The notes: generated by a model from the sequence alone, not told the origin. 64,000 nucleotides of DNA from Bdellovibrio sp. SKB1291214 (GCF_002209355.2 NZ_CP106855.1:2108001-2172000), one strand, 5' to 3'; shown: positions 42,838 through 51,922, counted from the first letter of the stretch. Program-made: numbers and translations.

Positions 42838-43530
42838 CTACTGCCCACACTGGCAGTCTGTATACAGGCAAGAAAGAACTTTGCCGTGGTTGTTGAATTG
42901 GAACTGAAAGACTTTGTTGTCGTGCATTTCCAAGCTCACGGATGAATCGTCTTTCAGTTTTAGATCCATCTTTTTCTCTGCCTTTGTGACTTTTCCTGTC
43001 GCCAAAAGTTTTTCCACCGTATCGTCAGCTTTCAACGGAAGTTCTTCTGGAAGGTCTTGAGCGTCCAATTTATAGAACTTCACAGTTTTTTTATTTTTAG
43101 AATTCGTGTTATCAGCACCAATCACATGGATGCGACGTTTTGAACCATCTGCTGAATCCAGGTGATAGTTTTCAAGTGTCGTCTCTTCGGATTTAACGCC
43201 CAAGCTTTTGCGCAAATACTCCATCAAGGCTTCCGGTGTTGCCACCGCTTGAGCTGCGATTTCGGGAGCACAAGCCTTCAGTGAGTCATTGAAAGTATCT
43301 TTGCCAGTATTCACTGCGGGAGCAACGCCTGCCTCGCCATGCAGAGTGCTGTCCATGTGAGTCGCTGTGGCCATTGCGCCTGGTGACGGTTGTTGTTCCG
43401 TCACGGCACCGTTTAAGATGTCTTGTTTTTTGGGAAAAAGAATATGCAGGAAGTAATAGTCAGCGGCCACACCCAGTACGAAAAGTACAACAGCCCACAT
43501 AAACCAATGCTTAAATTTAATCTCTTTCAT
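42838..43530 (-). CDS. membrane-anchored periplasmic protein of unknown function
   Basis: A 230-residue protein with a single N-terminal transmembrane anchor (HWFMWAVVLFVLGVAADYYFLHILF), so the rest is periplasmic. A low-complexity Ala/Ser/Pro linker leads to a C-terminal domain with Cys pairs near SCLYTDCQCGQ at the end. GGAA precedes the ATG at 43530. It starts 8 bases after the stop of the papain-fold gene 43539 and is probably its partner. No family recognised. Confidence 0.6.
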   Translation of the reverse strand: MKEIKFKHWFMWAVVLFVLGVAADYYFLHILFPKKQDILNGAVTEQQPSPGAMATATHMDSTLHGEAGVAPAVNTGKDTFNDSLKACAPEIAAQAVATPEALMEYLRKSLGVKSEETTLENYHLDSADGSKRRIHVIGADNTNSKNKKTVKFYKLDAQDLPEELPLKADDTVEKLLATGKVTKAEKKMDLKLKDDSSVSLEMHDNKVFQFQFNNHGKVLSCLYTDCQCGQ

Positions 43531-43538
43531 AGTTCCTT

Positions 43539-44843
43539 TTAATCCTGTTTCAGATTCGGAACCCAAACATCCCACGATTGACAGCTTCTTGCACGCTGCG
43601 AAGGTCCACGAAGGTGACCCCAGCGGTATTGCGCATCGTCCATAGGATTATTGGAAATCATGCCCGCAAACAGTCGACGTTTAAACTCAGCCAAGTCCAT
43701 GTACTGTCCCGGCAAGTACTCAGTAGTACAAACGGACAACCCATCAACACTGACTGGAGCCATTTTGCGAGTCTCGCTAACCATGCTTTCTTCGATGTAC
43801 GGGAAGATTTTGTTTAAACGGACTCGCAAATCTAAGCTCAAGTCTGCCGCATTGTTGGCAACCATATCGCGATAAGTTTTTCGTAATGTCACATAATCAT
43901 CAAACACGCGTTGGTCACGGCTTGGGGTTGAATAGGTGTCATAGTCTGCGTACTTCATACAACCGCGAGTTGATTTCAAAGCACGCAAACCATCATTCAC
44001 AGCATGCACGCGACCCTGTAAACCCTGGCACGTTACTTTCAACAGGCGGGTCATCATTTGCTCGTCTGTTTCATTGCGCAAAGCCAAACGACTTTGGGCA
44101 TACTTCACCCAACGTTTCAAAGGAACTTTATATTGTTCTTCACTATATCCAGGAACTTTCCAAACCGGTTGATTTAAATACTCCGCAGGTCTCCAGTAGC
44201 GGAAACCAGCGCCACCGGCTGCAGTTTGATCCCCCTCAAAAACCCATTCAGGATTTGGCCAAGATTGTCGTTCTTGCAACATAGAACCAGAAGTACGACC
44301 CACCGTGGAGTTGTACACCAAGTGCGGAACACCGATTGGAAGCATTTCTTTAATGGTCCAAGAGTGATGATTCACAGCTGTTGTTAGGATTAAAGATCCG
44401 GCACGAACAGTGTTGCGCGAAATCGCAATAGGAAAGGTGTCGTTCGCAACCGATTTTGTGCTGACCATATCATAGATATACAGCAAAAAGTTTTTAACAC
44501 GGGTTTCTTCGTTAAGACGATCAAACCGTTTCATTTGATTGGAAATAGTTTTGCCGTAAGCCGTCGGGTCTTGAATGACGAAGGGTAATTTATTTTCGTA
44601 AGCAAAGATCAAGCGCATTGAATAAACAGTGTCAGCGCAGTCCGTGCGCAGACCATAATAAGGATTGCTCTGACCATTCGGAAGTTTTTTGCGGGCGAAA
44701 AAATCAATTTGCCAGTTATTTTGAACCCACTCGGAAAAGCGGTCTTCCCAAGCTGGTGACCAAGAATTTACATCTGTCCACACGGCCGCGTGGGCAAAAT
44801 TAAATGAGAGCAGAACCACAAGAAGCAAAATCAAACGTTGCAT
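43539..44843 (-). CDS. secreted papain-fold (NlpC/P60 or transglutaminase-like) protein
   Basis: A 434-residue protein with a signal peptide (MQRLILLLVVLLSFNFAHA). A possible catalytic Cys69 lies in YGLRTDCADTVYSMRLIFA, similar to the DC of NlpC/P60, and His159/His160 in AVNHHSWTI are the likely base. The Cys-His spacing of about 90 fits a papain-like fold. The C-terminal half carries four more Cys and is unassigned. It might act on peptidoglycan or protein; activity is inferred from these residues only. It leads a two-gene operon with the anchored protein. Confidence 0.6.
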   Translation of the reverse strand: MQRLILLLVVLLSFNFAHAAVWTDVNSWSPAWEDRFSEWVQNNWQIDFFARKKLPNGQSNPYYGLRTDCADTVYSMRLIFAYENKLPFVIQDPTAYGKTISNQMKRFDRLNEETRVKNFLLYIYDMVSTKSVANDTFPIAISRNTVRAGSLILTTAVNHHSWTIKEMLPIGVPHLVYNSTVGRTSGSMLQERQSWPNPEWVFEGDQTAAGGAGFRYWRPAEYLNQPVWKVPGYSEEQYKVPLKRWVKYAQSRLALRNETDEQMMTRLLKVTCQGLQGRVHAVNDGLRALKSTRGCMKYADYDTYSTPSRDQRVFDDYVTLRKTYRDMVANNAADLSLDLRVRLNKIFPYIEESMVSETRKMAPVSVDGLSVCTTEYLPGQYMDLAEFKRRLFAGMISNNPMDDAQYRWGHLRGPSQRARSCQSWDVWVPNLKQD

Positions 44844-45046
44844 AACGACTCCATCAATTACACATGGGAAACGCTACCTTGCGGATTTTTAAGACTCAAA
44901 CAAAATGCTCTGCGGCCAAAGCCCATTTTCCCTAGCGGTGACGTGTCATAAAACTCGGGCGAGTGCGTATTGAATTTCATTTGCCGAGTCATAAAATAAA
45001 GAGGTCAGCAATCCTGGGGTTGCGACAACTTCTGAAGGAGTTAACT

Positions 45047-45475
45047 ATGAAAAACTTGAAGTGGTTCTTAGGTCTTGTGTTCCTTGTGGGGACGGCAAAC
45101 GCGGCCATTCGAGAAATTCCTGTGAACAGTGGCCGCAGTATTCGCGCACAAATTGATACGTACGCAGAGCTTTTGCAAAAGGAGCTCGATATGGCCAAAA
45201 ACAACAAGGAGCGCTTCAGAGCCATCCGACGCGTCACTGACGAAATAAAAGTCGTCCGTGAAAATAATATGCCTCAGTCTGCAGCTGACGAAGCCTACAT
45301 GGACTTAATGTTAACGGTTTTTGAGTCGGTGCCTACCGAGAAGAACTTCAAAAAAAGCGACTGTTCCCGCTATGAGTACGAGATCTTGAACCAATATGAG
45401 CCCACGGCTGAAATGGAGCCGGTAGAGCCTGCTGTGAAGCCCGGTTGGAATGCCATCTCTTCACTCTGTAGATAA
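45047..45475 (+). CDS. small secreted protein of unknown function
   Basis: A 142-residue protein with a signal peptide (MKNLKWFLGLVFLVGTANA). The mature part is helical with a heptad-like stretch (AQIDTYAELLQKELDMAKNN) and two Cys near the end. AAGGAG precedes the ATG at 45047; an upstream frame beginning at 44963 was rejected because it lacks a ribosome-binding site. No family recognised. Confidence 0.6.
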   Translation: MKNLKWFLGLVFLVGTANAAIREIPVNSGRSIRAQIDTYAELLQKELDMAKNNKERFRAIRRVTDEIKVVRENNMPQSAADEAYMDLMLTVFESVPTEKNFKKSDCSRYEYEILNQYEPTAEMEPVEPAVKPGWNAISSLCR

Positions 45476-45552
45476 TGCCTGTTGTGATTTGCGCTCAAAT
45501 CCTGTAGTTCCTTGGGGGGCTTACTTACTAACCGATAACTGGGGGATTTAGA

Positions 45553-45993
45553 GTGAAAAAGATCGTACTGATGATCGCAATGATGGTTTCTTCTTCAGCG
45601 TTCGCAAACACACCAGAATTCGTTGATGGCTTGGTGTACGTGATCAATCAGCAATTGGCTGTGGTCAACAAACAGCGCGCGCAAGATGGCGAAAAGCTTT
45701 ATTGTACTGAGTTGGATGGCAAGCAAGCGACTTTGATCGCCTCTTACTTCCGTAACAAAAAAGCGAATGCTTGGTTAACATTGGATTCCGTGAATGCAAG
45801 CCGATTCATCGACCTAGCGGGTGCTAATCTTTCATGCTTTCCAAAACCTTGCAAAAACTACGACGATTTGGTTCACGGCATCTGCAACATGAAATCCTAT
45901 AAAATGGACCGCCTTCTTTTAAGATCCGCACTTGAGCAAATCAAAGGTGGCAAGGTCTATATCAACGACACGATGGCGGACATCGCAAAATAA
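45553..45993 (+). CDS. small secreted protein of unknown function
   Basis: A 146-residue protein with a GTG start preceded by GGGGGA and a signal peptide (MKKIVLMIAMMVSSSAFA). The mature part has four Cys (LYCTEL, LSCFPKPCKNY, GICNMK), and no known fold is evident. It sits in a cluster of small secreted genes with the 45047 gene, both facing the same way, and ends before the terminator at 46042. Confidence 0.6.
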   Translation: MKKIVLMIAMMVSSSAFANTPEFVDGLVYVINQQLAVVNKQRAQDGEKLYCTELDGKQATLIASYFRNKKANAWLTLDSVNASRFIDLAGANLSCFPKPCKNYDDLVHGICNMKSYKMDRLLLRSALEQIKGGKVYINDTMADIAK

Positions 45994-45999
45994 ATCTTC

Positions 46000-46022
46000 A
46001 AAGGTACGGACTTACTTTGTCC
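46000..46022. repeat. degenerate half copy of the AAAGGTAC palindrome
   Basis: AAAGGTACGGACTTACTT matches the left arm of the palindrome at 54497 at most positions, starting six bases after the 45553 gene stop. Confidence 0.45.
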
Positions 46023-46041
46023 ATTATCTAGAAAGTTAATC

Positions 46042-46067
46042 AAGGGTTCCTATGGGAACCCTTTTTT
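46042..46067 (+). terminator. rho-independent terminator after the 45553 gene
   Basis: AAGGGTTCC, loop TAT, GGGAACCCTTTTTT. It lies just beyond the 45553 gene and before the ATP-grasp gene. Confidence 0.85.
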
Positions 46068-46123
46068 ATTGAATCTTGTTTGCCGTCTTGCCGTGCCTTC
46101 TTTGAAGGCGCTAGAATTTCAAT

Positions 46124-47197
46124 ATGAACAAAATTGCCGTGTTTTTTCAAAGCGAAGCTCCACCTGTGGTCGATGGAATTAAAAAACCGTTTAAGCCCGG
46201 AGGCTATAGTGACAGTGGGGCAGACATTGCCTTCACTCTAAAAAAACAGGGTCATGAGGTTGTGGTGCCAGTGCCTGCGCCTCACGCCGAGGCCGATATG
46301 GACTGGGTGTTTCCAGATACTCTGCAAGGTTTCGCCAAGGCCTATGAAGCAGGGGCACGAATTTTTTGGCTGAACACTGTACTGTATGTGGGACATCCCG
46401 TTGAAAAATTAAAATATCCTGACGTTCGATTTGTGGGACAGTTGCCATCTGATGTGCAGACGTTCGACGATAAATTTGCGACAAATAAGTTTTTAAAACA
46501 GCGCAAACTTCCGGTCGCTTCTTCAGATATGGTGAGGCTCTCCGATTGGAAGATGATTGATTTTAGCTCTCCAAAGGTGATCAAGCCCATTCGTGGGCGT
46601 GGCAGTCAGGGTGTCGAAATCGTACAAGACGCAACGGGGATGAGTGCCTTGGTAGATCGCTGGAGAGCCTCGGGTGAATTCGGCGACGCTGTCATGGTCG
46701 AAGAATATCTGACGGGCCAAGAGATTACGATCACTGTCATGCCGCCGGGTTCCTACAATATTGACGGCAAGGTTGTGCAAAAGGATCTTGCTTGGGCATT
46801 GCCTCCGGTTAAGCGCTTTAATCATCAGAATGGAATCGCACCCTATAATGGTGTTGTTGCCGTCACTGCGAACAGCACTTTGTTAACCGAGCAAGAAGCC
46901 GCAACCCCTGCAGTACGAGCCGCTATGGCCGCCTGTGAACGGGCAGGAACGCTGATTGAAAACCGCGCACTGATTCGCATAGATTGTCGTCAGAATCGTG
47001 CCGGGGAGTATTTGCTTTTCGATTTAAATATGAAACCCAATATGACGGGGAGTGGACGACCTGGCAGAGATGACCAAGACAGTTTGTCTGGAATCGCCGC
47101 CCGTGGCATTGGTTGGGATTACAAAGACTTGTTAGAGGCGATGCTTTCCCAATCCTGGCAGGGAATTATTAATAGCCAAGGATATCTACGTAAGTAA
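46124..47197 (+). CDS. ATP-grasp enzyme (D-Ala-D-Ala ligase / carboxylase-like fold)
   Basis: A 357-residue protein. The ATP-grasp core is recognisable: TFDDKFATNKFLKQRKLPVASSD, then KVIKPIRGRGSQGVEIVQ (glycine-rich ATP loop), then VMVEEYLTGQEITITVMPPG, and ALIRIDCRQ followed by FDLNMKPNMTGSGRPG (metal-binding Asp/Asn). It probably ligates a carboxylate to an amine or thiol; the substrates are unknown. The start is well placed, with a terminator upstream. It converges with the S4-domain gene, overlapping by 29 bp. Confidence 0.8.
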   Translation: MNKIAVFFQSEAPPVVDGIKKPFKPGGYSDSGADIAFTLKKQGHEVVVPVPAPHAEADMDWVFPDTLQGFAKAYEAGARIFWLNTVLYVGHPVEKLKYPDVRFVGQLPSDVQTFDDKFATNKFLKQRKLPVASSDMVRLSDWKMIDFSSPKVIKPIRGRGSQGVEIVQDATGMSALVDRWRASGEFGDAVMVEEYLTGQEITITVMPPGSYNIDGKVVQKDLAWALPPVKRFNHQNGIAPYNGVVAVTANSTLLTEQEAATPAVRAAMAACERAGTLIENRALIRIDCRQNRAGEYLLFDLNMKPNMTGSGRPGRDDQDSLSGIAARGIGWDYKDLLEAMLSQSWQGIINSQGYLRK

Positions 47198-47441
47198 TAC
47201 CTTTAGCAACACTCGAAGAAACTTTAGCGCGTTGGCCTTTGATTTGGATTCTGCCATCCAAGAACAACTGTTTGAACGTTGTGCGAGTGATGTTGAACAG
47301 ATTCAAATTTTCTTTTTGATTTCTAAGAGCATTCAAAAGAACCACATCCAAACGTTTCGCTGAACGGTGAAGTTCGATCGTCACGCGGAATGATTTAGGT
47401 GGTTGTGGGGGAACGTGATTTACGCCTTGATATGGTTCCAT
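47169..47441 (-). CDS. small S4-like RNA-binding protein
   Basis: A 90-residue protein. RLDVVLLNAL and ITRTTFKQLFLDGRIQIKGQRAKVSSSVAKGITYVDI resemble the S4 domain of the RluD/ribosomal S4 type: RLD...L, S/TR, LI..G.V.VNG, K.S..V..GD.I. It likely binds structured RNA. GGAG lies five bases before the ATG at 47441. It overlaps the ATP-grasp gene at its 3' end. The short length suggests a stand-alone accessory factor. Confidence 0.65.
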   Translation of the reverse strand: MEPYQGVNHVPPQPPKSFRVTIELHRSAKRLDVVLLNALRNQKENLNLFNITRTTFKQLFLDGRIQIKGQRAKVSSSVAKGITYVDILGY

Positions 47442-47575
47442 GGATTCTCCGAATTTAATAAGGCCGGAGATTGCCACGGGAGGGACGCATTTGTCCATTT
47501 TCTTTGAGATTTAGGGCCCTTATGGGGTAAGAGCCCTAAAAAAATGCCATGAAAAGGGCTGAACTCGAACGTAAC

Positions 47576-48028
47576 TTATTTGCCGTTAGGGGCGTCAAAC
47601 GAAGTTCTGCAAATAAACGTTAGTTTTTGGCCCGGTACCAAGCCCAATTGTTCTCGGACCTCGGCGTTTACGGCGGTCACCTTTGCGACTCTGACAGACA
47701 GCTCAACCCATCCTTCCCAACCGTCTTCGTTGTAAGAGCTTTTCTGGGTAATTTTGGATGAAAGCGTTTTTAAGGTCAAAATCGTATCCGAGCCATCACC
47801 ATCGTTACCCATTGTAGCGCCGATAAAATTTACGAATGGCATCTTGTTAGGATCTTTCATTTCGAATTTTAATACATGGGGATTTGCTGGTCGGCTGTTC
47901 GCAATTGAAATCTTGATCTCGCTGTTGTTGAGTGTGTAGGCGATACAGTCATCATCGGCATAAAGATGGGCTGCCATTGCTGATTGTGAACCGATTAGAA
48001 GAGCCATAATAGCGATTACTAATTTCAT
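47576..48028 (-). CDS. small secreted protein of unknown function
   Basis: A 150-residue protein with a signal peptide (MKLVIAIMALLIGSQSAMA). CAGGAG precedes the ATG. The mature part has beta-strand character with two Cys (DDDCIAY and TFICRTSF), perhaps one disulfide linking the ends. No family recognised. Confidence 0.6.
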   Translation of the reverse strand: MKLVIAIMALLIGSQSAMAAHLYADDDCIAYTLNNSEIKISIANSRPANPHVLKFEMKDPNKMPFVNFIGATMGNDGDGSDTILTLKTLSSKITQKSSYNEDGWEGWVELSVRVAKVTAVNAEVREQLGLVPGQKLTFICRTSFDAPNGK

Positions 48029-48117
48029 AAATACTCCTGTTTGTTTTTTTAATTCGTTGTGTTCGTAAGGCAAAATAAGGGATCAACATTTAAATGGGTG
48101 AGAAAACTCTCGCATCG

Positions 48118-48405
48118 TTACGTTAGCAACGAACCTAGGTGGGAACGCAGTTCCCCAAGGGCCATCTCAACTTCTTCAAGTTTGATGAAAAGATCCGCGC
48201 GGTTAGGTTTTCTGCCTGTCAAAAGTTCAAACAAAGTGACGTCCAAGGCATGGGCAAGTTTTTCATAGGGCTCGCCCAAAATCTGACGGCCGTTTTCCCA
48301 TTCACGATAAGTGGTCACGGGGATTCCCGCGAGGTCTGCGACTTGTTGAGCGGACATGTCTTTATCTGAGCGTAGTCTTTTAAGGCGCTTGCCTAATGTT
48401 TCCAT
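48118..48405 (-). CDS. XRE-family helix-turn-helix regulator
   Basis: A 95-residue protein. The Cro/C1-type helix-turn-helix is KRLKRLRSDKDMSAQQVADLAGIPVTTYREWENGRQ followed by PYEKLAHALDVTLFELLTG. The C-terminal 30 residues are charged and may dimerise. GGAG lies six bases before the ATG at 48405 (an earlier frame to 48438 lacks a ribosome-binding site). The target is unknown, and it is not clearly paired with a toxin. Confidence 0.85.
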   Translation of the reverse strand: METLGKRLKRLRSDKDMSAQQVADLAGIPVTTYREWENGRQILGEPYEKLAHALDVTLFELLTGRKPNRADLFIKLEEVEMALGELRSHLGSLLT

Positions 48406-48497
48406 AACGTTCTCCGTGAGAGACGTTTTAGTCGCCATGCTGCCATGTGTAAATTAGAATGATTCGATATGATCTATCGAAAAAATGGAATGTTACA

Positions 48498-48552
48498 AGG
48501 TGCCAGGTCCTATTTACGGGAGCAGTGCTCCCAGAAATAGGACCTGGCACCT
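48498..48552. repeat. 55-bp palindromic repeat, AGGTGCCAGG family
   Basis: Perfect 18-bp outer arms AGGTGCCAGGTCCTATTT, a two-base mismatch, then GGGAGCA/TGCTCCC around a single base. Its total length is 55, the same as the AGGTAACAG copies at 10146 and 30954. Its last two bases begin the radical SAM stop codon (TAG at 48551-48553, minus). Confidence 0.9.
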
Positions 48553-49402
48553 ATTGGAAACGAGTGATGTATTGGCAGCGTTGGCAGAGGTTTTCGACAA
48601 GTTTATTGTCTTTAAAGCCTTTTAAAATTTTTGAGGCGCGCTCTGAGCCCAAGATAGTTTCTACAGAGTTGTCTTTAATATTGCCAAGTGGAACCTTGCC
48701 TTCTTTGTCTAAGCAGCAAGGAACAAGAGTTCCATCTGCAAGAACGCCAAAGTGACTGGATAATCCATAACATGTGCCCTTGGTTCCAAGGAGGGGAAGT
48801 TCCACAGAAGGCCACGTGAACTCTGTATCAAAGTGTAAATACAAGCGGTCTTGAATGCGGATGCTTTTGTTTCTGCGTACGTCGATCGCTTCGTTGAAAT
48901 TAAAGCCGAACTCGGCGCACACGCGATCCAGCATCGAGCGATTGTGCTCACCCGTTCCCAATGGAGCGTCTAAGTTCCACAGACGGTAATTCAAATACAA
49001 ATCAGGACGCTCGGCCATTGCACGGCGAGTGTAGTTAAAGATTTTATTCAAATAAATCGTCGGATCTTTGTCGCCGTAATTGTCATGGAAACTGTGCAAA
49101 GAGAAATTCACCTGGCGCAAGATCGGATGAAGCAATAGGTCTTCTCGTGCGGAGTTCATCAAAACGCCGTTGGTAACTAGGAACACCGGCACTTGATGAG
49201 TCGCGCAGATATTAATGAACTCTGCCAATTTTGGATGAACCAAAGGGTCGCCCATTAAATGCAAAGTCACCTGGTCCGTCAGAGGGGCTACTTGCGAAAC
49301 CACGCTCTCAAAGACTTCCAGGCTCATCATTTTTTTCTCGCGCTCCACAGGCGGACAAAAGCTACACTGCAGATTGCAGATGTTGCTGATCTCGATATTC
49401 AC
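48551..49402 (-). CDS. radical SAM protein with C-terminal cluster-binding region
   Basis: A 283-residue (or longer) protein. The radical SAM motif CNLQCSFC is at residues 9-16 (Cys9, Cys13, Cys16). The C-terminal part has Cys residues in TCYGLSSHFGVLADGTLVPCCLD and NLCQRCQYI, which fits a SPASM/twitch-like second cluster. Such proteins make peptide or cofactor modifications. The GTG at 49402 has no ribosome-binding site and leaves very little before the first Cys; an AAGGG lies 7 bases before an in-frame ATC at 49429. The start is therefore uncertain. The stop codon is formed with the 55-bp repeat. It lies downstream of lpd, after a terminator. Confidence 0.8.
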   Translation of the reverse strand: MNIEISNICNLQCSFCPPVEREKKMMSLEVFESVVSQVAPLTDQVTLHLMGDPLVHPKLAEFINICATHQVPVFLVTNGVLMNSAREDLLLHPILRQVNFSLHSFHDNYGDKDPTIYLNKIFNYTRRAMAERPDLYLNYRLWNLDAPLGTGEHNRSMLDRVCAEFGFNFNEAIDVRRNKSIRIQDRLYLHFDTEFTWPSVELPLLGTKGTCYGLSSHFGVLADGTLVPCCLDKEGKVPLGNIKDNSVETILGSERASKILKGFKDNKLVENLCQRCQYITRFQ

Positions 49403-49444
49403 CTTGTTAAAGCGTTTTGTGCGTTTGATAGCGGTACCCTTAAA

Positions 49445-49480
49445 AACGAAAAAAGCCCCCGGAGTCTCAACCCCGGGGGC
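49445..49480 (-). terminator. rho-independent terminator of lpd
   Basis: On the minus strand: GCCCCCGG, loop, CCGGGGGC then TTTTTTCG. It separates lpd from the radical SAM gene. Confidence 0.85.
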
Positions 49481-49498
49481 CCTGGATTTGCAGATCTC

Positions 49499-50908
49499 TT
49501 ACATCTGACGAGCGCGTTTTTCAACAGCTAGAGCAGCTTCACGTACAACTTCAGATAAAGTAGGGTGGGCGTGGAAAGATCGTGCAAGATCTTCACTGCT
49601 GCCACCGAATTCCATACAGACGATCACTTCGTGGATAAGCTCAGAAACGCCAGGACCCACCATGTGAGCACCCAAAAGCTTATCTGTTTTCTTATCCGCG
49701 ATGATTTTCACGAAACCTTCTGTGAAGCCTTTCGCGCGAGCACGGCCGTTCGCTAGGAACGGGAATTTACCCACGTTGATTTCAACGCCTTTTTCTTTGG
49801 CTTGTTCTTCTGTGATGCCCACTGTGGCAACTTCTGGGTGAGTATAAATAACGCCCGGAACTGTGTTGTAGTTTACGTGACCAGCGCCCCCAGCCAGCAT
49901 TTCTGCCACTGCAACACCTTCTTCTTCCGCTTTGTGAGCAAGCATCGGACCCGCGATAACGTCACCGATTGCATACACACCTGGAACGGAAGTTTGATAG
50001 TGGCTATCCACGATCACGCGACCTTGTGGATCTTTTTGGATACCACAGTCTTCAAGGCCCAAGCCTGTCGTGAACGGTTTGCGACCTGTTGCAACTAGTA
50101 CAACTTCGGCTTTTGTCGTTGTTGTTTTACCGTCTGTCAAAGATTCGTAAGTCAACTCAACGCCATCACCTACAACGTTGGAACCGGTAACTTTTGTCGA
50201 AAGAAGGAACTTCATACCTTCTTTTTCCAAGTTGCGTTTAAGTACATTCATGCAGTCTTGGTCAGTTGGACCGCCCAATCGGTTTGTGTACTCGATCACT
50301 GTGACTTCAGCACCAAGGCGTTGCCATACGGAACCCAACTCAAGACCGATCACACCACCACCAACAACGATCATTGTTTTTGGAACTTTAGGGATGATCA
50401 AGGCACCGGTGTTAGAGAGGATGCGTTTTTCGTCGTACTTCAAGAAGGGAAGTTCAACTGGAACGGAACCAGACGCAATCAAAATAGATTTCGTCGTGAT
50501 CACTTCAGTTTTGCCGTCGTCAGATTTTACTTCGACTTTGCCAGCGCCTAAAATTTTACCGAAACCATTGATTCCTGTGATTTTATTTTTCTTAAACAAG
50601 AAAGCGATGCCTTCTGTGTTTTGTTTTACAACTTTGTCTTTACGAGCAAGCATTGTATCCAGATCAAGTTCCACTTTTGGAACTTTGATACCATGAGCAG
50701 CAAAGTCGTGTTGAGCCGCTGTGTAGTGCTCGGAACTTTCAAGAAGTGCTTTTGAAGGAATACAACCTACGTTTAAGCAAGTGCCGCCATAAGTTTTGTC
50801 TTTTTCAACGACAGCAACTTTAAGACCCAGTTGCGCCGCGCGAATGGCGCCGACATAACCACCGGGACCCGAACCAATAACAATAAGATCAAATTGAGCG
50901 TCTGCCAT
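49499..50908 (-). CDS. lpd: dihydrolipoamide dehydrogenase (E3)
   Basis: A 469-residue FAD enzyme that reoxidises lipoamide in 2-oxo acid dehydrogenase complexes. FAD-binding IVIGSGPGGYVGAI comes first, then the redox disulfide Cys44/Cys49 in GGTCLNVGCIPSKALL. NAD-binding MIVVGGGVIGLELGSVW, GVYAIGDVIAGPMLAHKAEEEG and active-site His in HAHPTLSEVV complete it. The length fits. It supplies E3 to SucA/SucB, whose genes lie about 4 kb away on the same strand, separated by the SDR-DoxX and LysR genes. AAGGAATTT precedes the ATG. Confidence 0.98.
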   Translation of the reverse strand: MADAQFDLIVIGSGPGGYVGAIRAAQLGLKVAVVEKDKTYGGTCLNVGCIPSKALLESSEHYTAAQHDFAAHGIKVPKVELDLDTMLARKDKVVKQNTEGIAFLFKKNKITGINGFGKILGAGKVEVKSDDGKTEVITTKSILIASGSVPVELPFLKYDEKRILSNTGALIIPKVPKTMIVVGGGVIGLELGSVWQRLGAEVTVIEYTNRLGGPTDQDCMNVLKRNLEKEGMKFLLSTKVTGSNVVGDGVELTYESLTDGKTTTTKAEVVLVATGRKPFTTGLGLEDCGIQKDPQGRVIVDSHYQTSVPGVYAIGDVIAGPMLAHKAEEEGVAVAEMLAGGAGHVNYNTVPGVIYTHPEVATVGITEEQAKEKGVEINVGKFPFLANGRARAKGFTEGFVKIIADKKTDKLLGAHMVGPGVSELIHEVIVCMEFGGSSEDLARSFHAHPTLSEVVREAALAVEKRARQM

Positions 50909-51126
50909 ACGTAAATTCCTTTGATGTGCACAGAACAGAGTTTTTAATGACTCTATTTTTATACGCTATCTTAGCATGGAAGGTCACTTAGAATTCATGA
51001 CACGCGTCATGATGGGCGTGTGAGAAAACAACGGATTATCAGGTACTTAGGGCTGGAATGAAACCAGGGCATTTCTAAGGTTCTGGACCCCCAAAGTCGC
51101 CTTTGGAGGTCGTTCTTGAAAACTGT

Positions 51127-51915
51127 TTAAACCATCGTTTTTAACAGGCCGCCTTCGACTCGCATAGCGGAGCCCGTGATGGCCGAGGCTTCATCGGAGG
51201 CCATGAAAGCTACGACATTGCCGATTTCTTCAGTGCGGATGAAGCGTTGGATAATGGAAGTCGGGCGAGCTGTTTTAAAGAAGCTTTCTTCTACTTGTTT
51301 TTCCGTCAAACCGTCTTTTTCAGCCAGTTGTTTTAGGAAAGTTCCAACACCTTCAGATTTCGTCGGGCCAACAAGCACCGAATTCACAGTGACGTTTGTG
51401 TGAGCGGCTGTTTCAGCCATGCCGCGAGCCAAGGCGACTTGGGCTGTTTTTGAAACTCCATAATGTATCATCTCTGTTGGGATTTGCAGAGCAGATTCAC
51501 TCGAGATGAAAATCACACGACCCGCATTCTTTTTGATCATGCGTGGGAAGTAATGACGAGACAATCTCGCTCCCGACATGAAATTTCCATTCCACATTTT
51601 TTCCCAGTCATCGTCGGTGATATCGGCGAATTCTTTTGGTTCAAAAATACCAAAGTTATTTACCAGGACATCCACTTCCGGGAAAAGTTCTGTGACTTTT
51701 GAAATCCCTGCAGTTGTAGTCAGGTCGGCAGCCACTCCGTGAAGAGAGGCTTTATTGGCACCTGATTTGATAAGTTCGTTAATAGCATTGTTCACGCGCT
51801 CTTCCGAACGACCATTGACGATCACATCGAAGCCTTTTTTTGTAAGACTTTGTGCGATGGCGAAACCGATACCAGCAGTGGAGCCCGTGACTAAGGCCAA
51901 TTTATTTTTTTTCAT
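51127..51915 (-). CDS. short-chain dehydrogenase/reductase
   Basis: A 262-residue NAD(P)-dependent oxidoreductase. Cofactor motif LVTGSTAGIGFAIA is at residues 8-21, then VLVNNFGIFEP, then the catalytic Ser (FISSESAL) and YGVSK. SAITGSAMRVEGGLL closes the fold. It overlaps nothing but lies 7 bases after the DoxX gene on the same strand and is probably cotranscribed with it. The substrate is unknown. Confidence 0.92.
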   Translation of the reverse strand: MKKNKLALVTGSTAGIGFAIAQSLTKKGFDVIVNGRSEERVNNAINELIKSGANKASLHGVAADLTTTAGISKVTELFPEVDVLVNNFGIFEPKEFADITDDDWEKMWNGNFMSGARLSRHYFPRMIKKNAGRVIFISSESALQIPTEMIHYGVSKTAQVALARGMAETAAHTNVTVNSVLVGPTKSEGVGTFLKQLAEKDGLTEKQVEESFFKTARPTSIIQRFIRTEEIGNVVAFMASDEASAITGSAMRVEGGLLKTMV

Positions 51916-51922
51916 AAGACAC

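Noticed and set aside
48118-48552. XRE regulator with the adjacent repeat as a possible toxin-antitoxin module.
   Set aside because: No small toxin-like gene is adjacent; the flanking frames are a secreted protein and a radical SAM protein with its stop in the repeat.
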